Assembly (NCBI GenBank): GCA_003762615.1
Contig: RIAZ01000001.1
Coordinates: forward strand, 124,001 to 188,000
Reading direction: 5' to 3'
DNA: 64,000 nt
Source of the DNA: Muribaculaceae bacterium Isolate-037 (Harlan)
Lineage (GTDB): Bacteria; Bacteroidota; Bacteroidia; Bacteroidales; Muribaculaceae
Positions within the stretch are counted from its first letter, which is position 1, and each line of letters starts with the position of its first letter. The translations under genes were made by a program, and so were the position numbers. The notes under the pieces were generated by a model. The model was not told the DNA's origin. It did no database searches and was given only the letters and a program-made list of their open reading frames with translations. Shown here piece by piece: positions 62,237-64,000 of this stretch.

Positions 62237-63088
62237 ATGGCAGACAATTATCTCGAAAGACGCATGGATGACCTGCGAAACGGTCGCCTGCAACAATCAA
62301 ATAAGATTCAGGCATCCGTTTCCCAACGGAAAGGATATATTTCTGTGAATTTCCCGATGCGCAGGGTGCTTGTAACGGGTGGCGCAAACGGCATCGGGCT
62401 CGCTGTGACGCGTGCTTTCCTGAAGGCGGGATGCAAGGTGGCGGTGATGGATATTGACCGCGAGAAGGGCGAGAAATTGGCACATGACGAGGGCGTGAGA
62501 TTCTACAACGTGGATCTTGCCGATAAAGATGCTCTCGAAAAAGCTCTCGACAATCTTTTCTCCGCATGGAAAGACCTGGATATAGTGGTAAGCAATGCCG
62601 GGATATCCACTTTCCAACCCCTTACCGAGGGCGATCCGGAGATTTTTGACCGAATAATCGACACTAACCTTCGTCCCGCCTATCTAATCGCACGCGCATG
62701 GGCAATACATCGCAAGCAGTTCCCCATCCCAAATACGTTTGGAGGAAGAATGATCTGCATCTCATCCACTCGTCATATCCAAAGCGAAGAGGGTACAGAG
62801 GGCTACTCCGCCTCAAAAGGGGGTATAGCATCCCTTACCCACTCTCTGATGATGTCATTATCCCCATACGGAATCACCGTGAATTGCATCTCTCCCGGCT
62901 GGATCCATACCGGAGATCCCGAAGGATTATCCGAGATTGATCATCTCCAACACCCATCACGACGCGTCGGCACACCGCAAGATATTGCCCGCCTGTGCAT
63001 CTTCCTGTCGCTCCCTGACAACGATTTCATCAATGGTGCCGACATACCCGTAGATGGCGGCATGACCCGAAAGATGATCTATCAATAA
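62237..63088 (+). CDS. Short-chain dehydrogenase/reductase with N-terminal extension
   Basis: 283 aa. The NAD(P)-binding motif TGGANGIG begins near residue 48, preceded by an extra segment of some 40 residues (MADNYLERRMDDLRNGRLQQ and on) not normal for the family. Catalytic Ser in CISSTRH and the YxxxK motif in YSASKGG are present, and the end (IPVDGGMTRKMIYQ) is typical. The substrate is unknown. The start ATG at 62237 is well placed behind a -7 element at 62213. The extension MADNYLE resembles a short N-terminal stretch that I recall from other small Bacteroidetes proteins. Confidence 0.87.
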   Translation: MADNYLERRMDDLRNGRLQQSNKIQASVSQRKGYISVNFPMRRVLVTGGANGIGLAVTRAFLKAGCKVAVMDIDREKGEKLAHDEGVRFYNVDLADKDALEKALDNLFSAWKDLDIVVSNAGISTFQPLTEGDPEIFDRIIDTNLRPAYLIARAWAIHRKQFPIPNTFGGRMICISSTRHIQSEEGTEGYSASKGGIASLTHSLMMSLSPYGITVNCISPGWIHTGDPEGLSEIDHLQHPSRRVGTPQDIARLCIFLSLPDNDFINGADIPVDGGMTRKMIYQ

Positions 63089-63148
63089 AAGCAATCTCCT
63101 CGTCAATTAAAAGCAATAATTTCCTAAATATTAAAATAATAGCATTTG

Positions 63149-63198
63149 TTAAGCATTTTAAGCATTTCTTTAATATAAACAATGCTTAAAATGCTTAA
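63149..63198. repeat. 18-bp perfect inverted repeat with doubled AAGCATTT
   Basis: TTAAGCATTTTAAGCATT (63149-63166) and AATGCTTAAAATGCTTAA (63181-63198) are exact reverse complements around a 14-nt AT loop. Each arm contains AAGCATT twice. It lies 60 bp after the SDR stop in a 367-bp gap and may be a terminator or a binding site. Confidence 0.7.
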
Positions 63199-63281
63199 TT
63201 AATTTAATTCGTAAAAAGCAAGCAAAAAAAATTCCCCATTCCAGCCGCATTCGGAAGTCCCTGCCCGTGCCCGGCAGTTTC

Positions 63282-63326
63282 TTTTGAGCCTCGCTCAAAA
63301 CCAAGTCCATTTGAGTTCCACTCAAA
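63282..63326. promoter_or_regulatory. Two successive hairpins upstream of the DIP1984 gene
   Basis: TTTTGAGC-CTC-GCTCAAAA (63282-63300) and TTTGAGT-TCC-ACTCAAA (63310-63326) are near copies of one hairpin, one after the other. They could be leader hairpins or binding sites for the downstream gene. The rest of the gap holds no ORF. Confidence 0.5.
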
Positions 63327-63455
63327 ATCAAAAAAATTCCCCTCCTATTTCTCCGGAATAAACAATTTCCCCTCTACCGAGCGTTATATACATAGCGGCA
63401 TCTCCACTTCCCGACAAAAGAGGAGATGCCGCCAGGAATCTTAATTATTAATCGT

Positions 63456-63914
63456 ATGAAATTAGCTGAAGCATTAAGCCGGCGTGCGGCTCTCACCGAG
63501 AAAGTGCAGCAACTCAAAGTGCGTCTCAACGATTGCATGAAAGTGCAGGAGGGGGACACTCCTCCTGAAACACCGGAAGAGGTGGTGGCGGCTCTTGACG
63601 ACACACTGCGTGAACTCAGAAACCTCATCTATAAAATCAACATAACAAATTCCCGCACTTTCATCGACGGTGAATCCATCACATCCCTTCTCGCGCTGCG
63701 CGACGTGGAGAGCATGAAGGCCCGCACTCTCGCCGATGCCCTCCGCAACCTGACCGCACGCGAAGACCGCTACAACCGCAACGAGATAAAATACGTCCGC
63801 ACTGTCGATGTCAACGATTTCCGTCGTATGACCGACCGATGCGCCGCTGAACTGCGTCAGCTCGACCTGAAGATACAGTCGCTGAGCTGGACCACAGATC
63901 TGATAGAGGAATAA
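63456..63914 (+). CDS. DIP1984 family protein
   Basis: 152 aa from the ATG at 63456 (MKLAEALSRRAALTEKVQQL); the frame is open from 63426, but the family begins with MKLAEAL. The sequence is almost entirely helical with heptad character; RTFIDGESITSLLALRDVES in the middle and RYNRNEIKYVRTVDVNDFRR later are family hallmarks. No biochemical role is established. It appears to stand alone at the window edge; 63915-64000 holds nothing I recognise. Confidence 0.85.
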   Translation: MKLAEALSRRAALTEKVQQLKVRLNDCMKVQEGDTPPETPEEVVAALDDTLRELRNLIYKINITNSRTFIDGESITSLLALRDVESMKARTLADALRNLTAREDRYNRNEIKYVRTVDVNDFRRMTDRCAAELRQLDLKIQSLSWTTDLIEE

Positions 63915-64000
63915 TCCCAATACCTACAAAAACCACTCCGTCCGACGGATGACGGTTGGCGGCGACGCAAACTTTTTTGCTTATGTTCACCGTTGAGACA

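Noticed and set aside
63915..64000. A further gene or tRNA at the right edge
   Set aside because: Too short to judge; no start, cloverleaf or promoter recognised.

Overview
The window looks like chromosome from a gut Bacteroidales bacterium, probably close to Muribaculaceae or Bacteroidaceae. The reasons are two SusC/SusD polysaccharide utilisation loci (PULs), a hybrid two-component regulator fused to an AraC domain, a SusR-like regulator, GLPGLI proteins, BACON domains and many -7 elements of the Bacteroidetes form TAnnTTTG. No rRNA, tRNA, CRISPR array, transposase or phage gene was seen. The family-level placement is inference.

Layout. 1-857: start of an MFS sugar porter (minus strand, cut by the window edge). 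1124-3966: trkA-trkH potassium uptake. 3973-21886: PUL 1, with a divergent GH31, then GH97, SusC, SusD, two six-hairpin glycosidase-like proteins and an HTCS regulator. The enzymes point to an alpha-linked glucan or galactoside, but the substrate is not settled. 22057-28879: a cassette of a small secreted acidic protein, two nearly identical GLPGLI proteins, a TonB-receptor-like outer membrane protein and a BlaI/M56 (BlaR1-like) pair with two visible operators. 28989-33578: accessory stretch with a membrane protein, an AAA ATPase with a nuclease-like tail preceded by four 32-bp repeats that contain promoter elements, a 54-residue Arc-like protein with an SPFH protein, and two convergent antitoxin-like genes. 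33777-36046: GH5 plus CE7 esterase. 36246-44836: housekeeping and mixed genes (M48 protease, sugar-kinase-like phosphotransferase, S9 peptidase, EamA transporter, Tex, a third GLPGLI). 45118-57941: PUL 2 on the minus strand, with SusR-like regulator, GH16, SusC, SusD, surface glycan-binding lipoprotein and GH5; this set fits a beta-glucan. 58252-58565: a probable structured RNA. 58631-63914: metX, an OmpA lipoprotein, a thioredoxin-like lipoprotein, cysE, an SDR oxidoreductase and a DIP1984 protein.

How the parts work together. In each PUL a periplasmic sensor-regulator controls a SusCD importer plus surface and periplasmic hydrolases. Candidate operators (direct repeats about 21-22 bp apart) lie just upstream of the promoters of both loci. 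MetX and CysE both activate a hydroxyl group by acetylation on the way to sulfur amino acids. The stretches I rate most likely to hold something undescribed are the GLPGLI/TonB/BlaI-M56 cassette, the ATPase with promoter-bearing repeats, and the structured RNA before metX. All motif and repeat statements come from reading the sequence; family assignments rest on recognised motifs and no database search was run.
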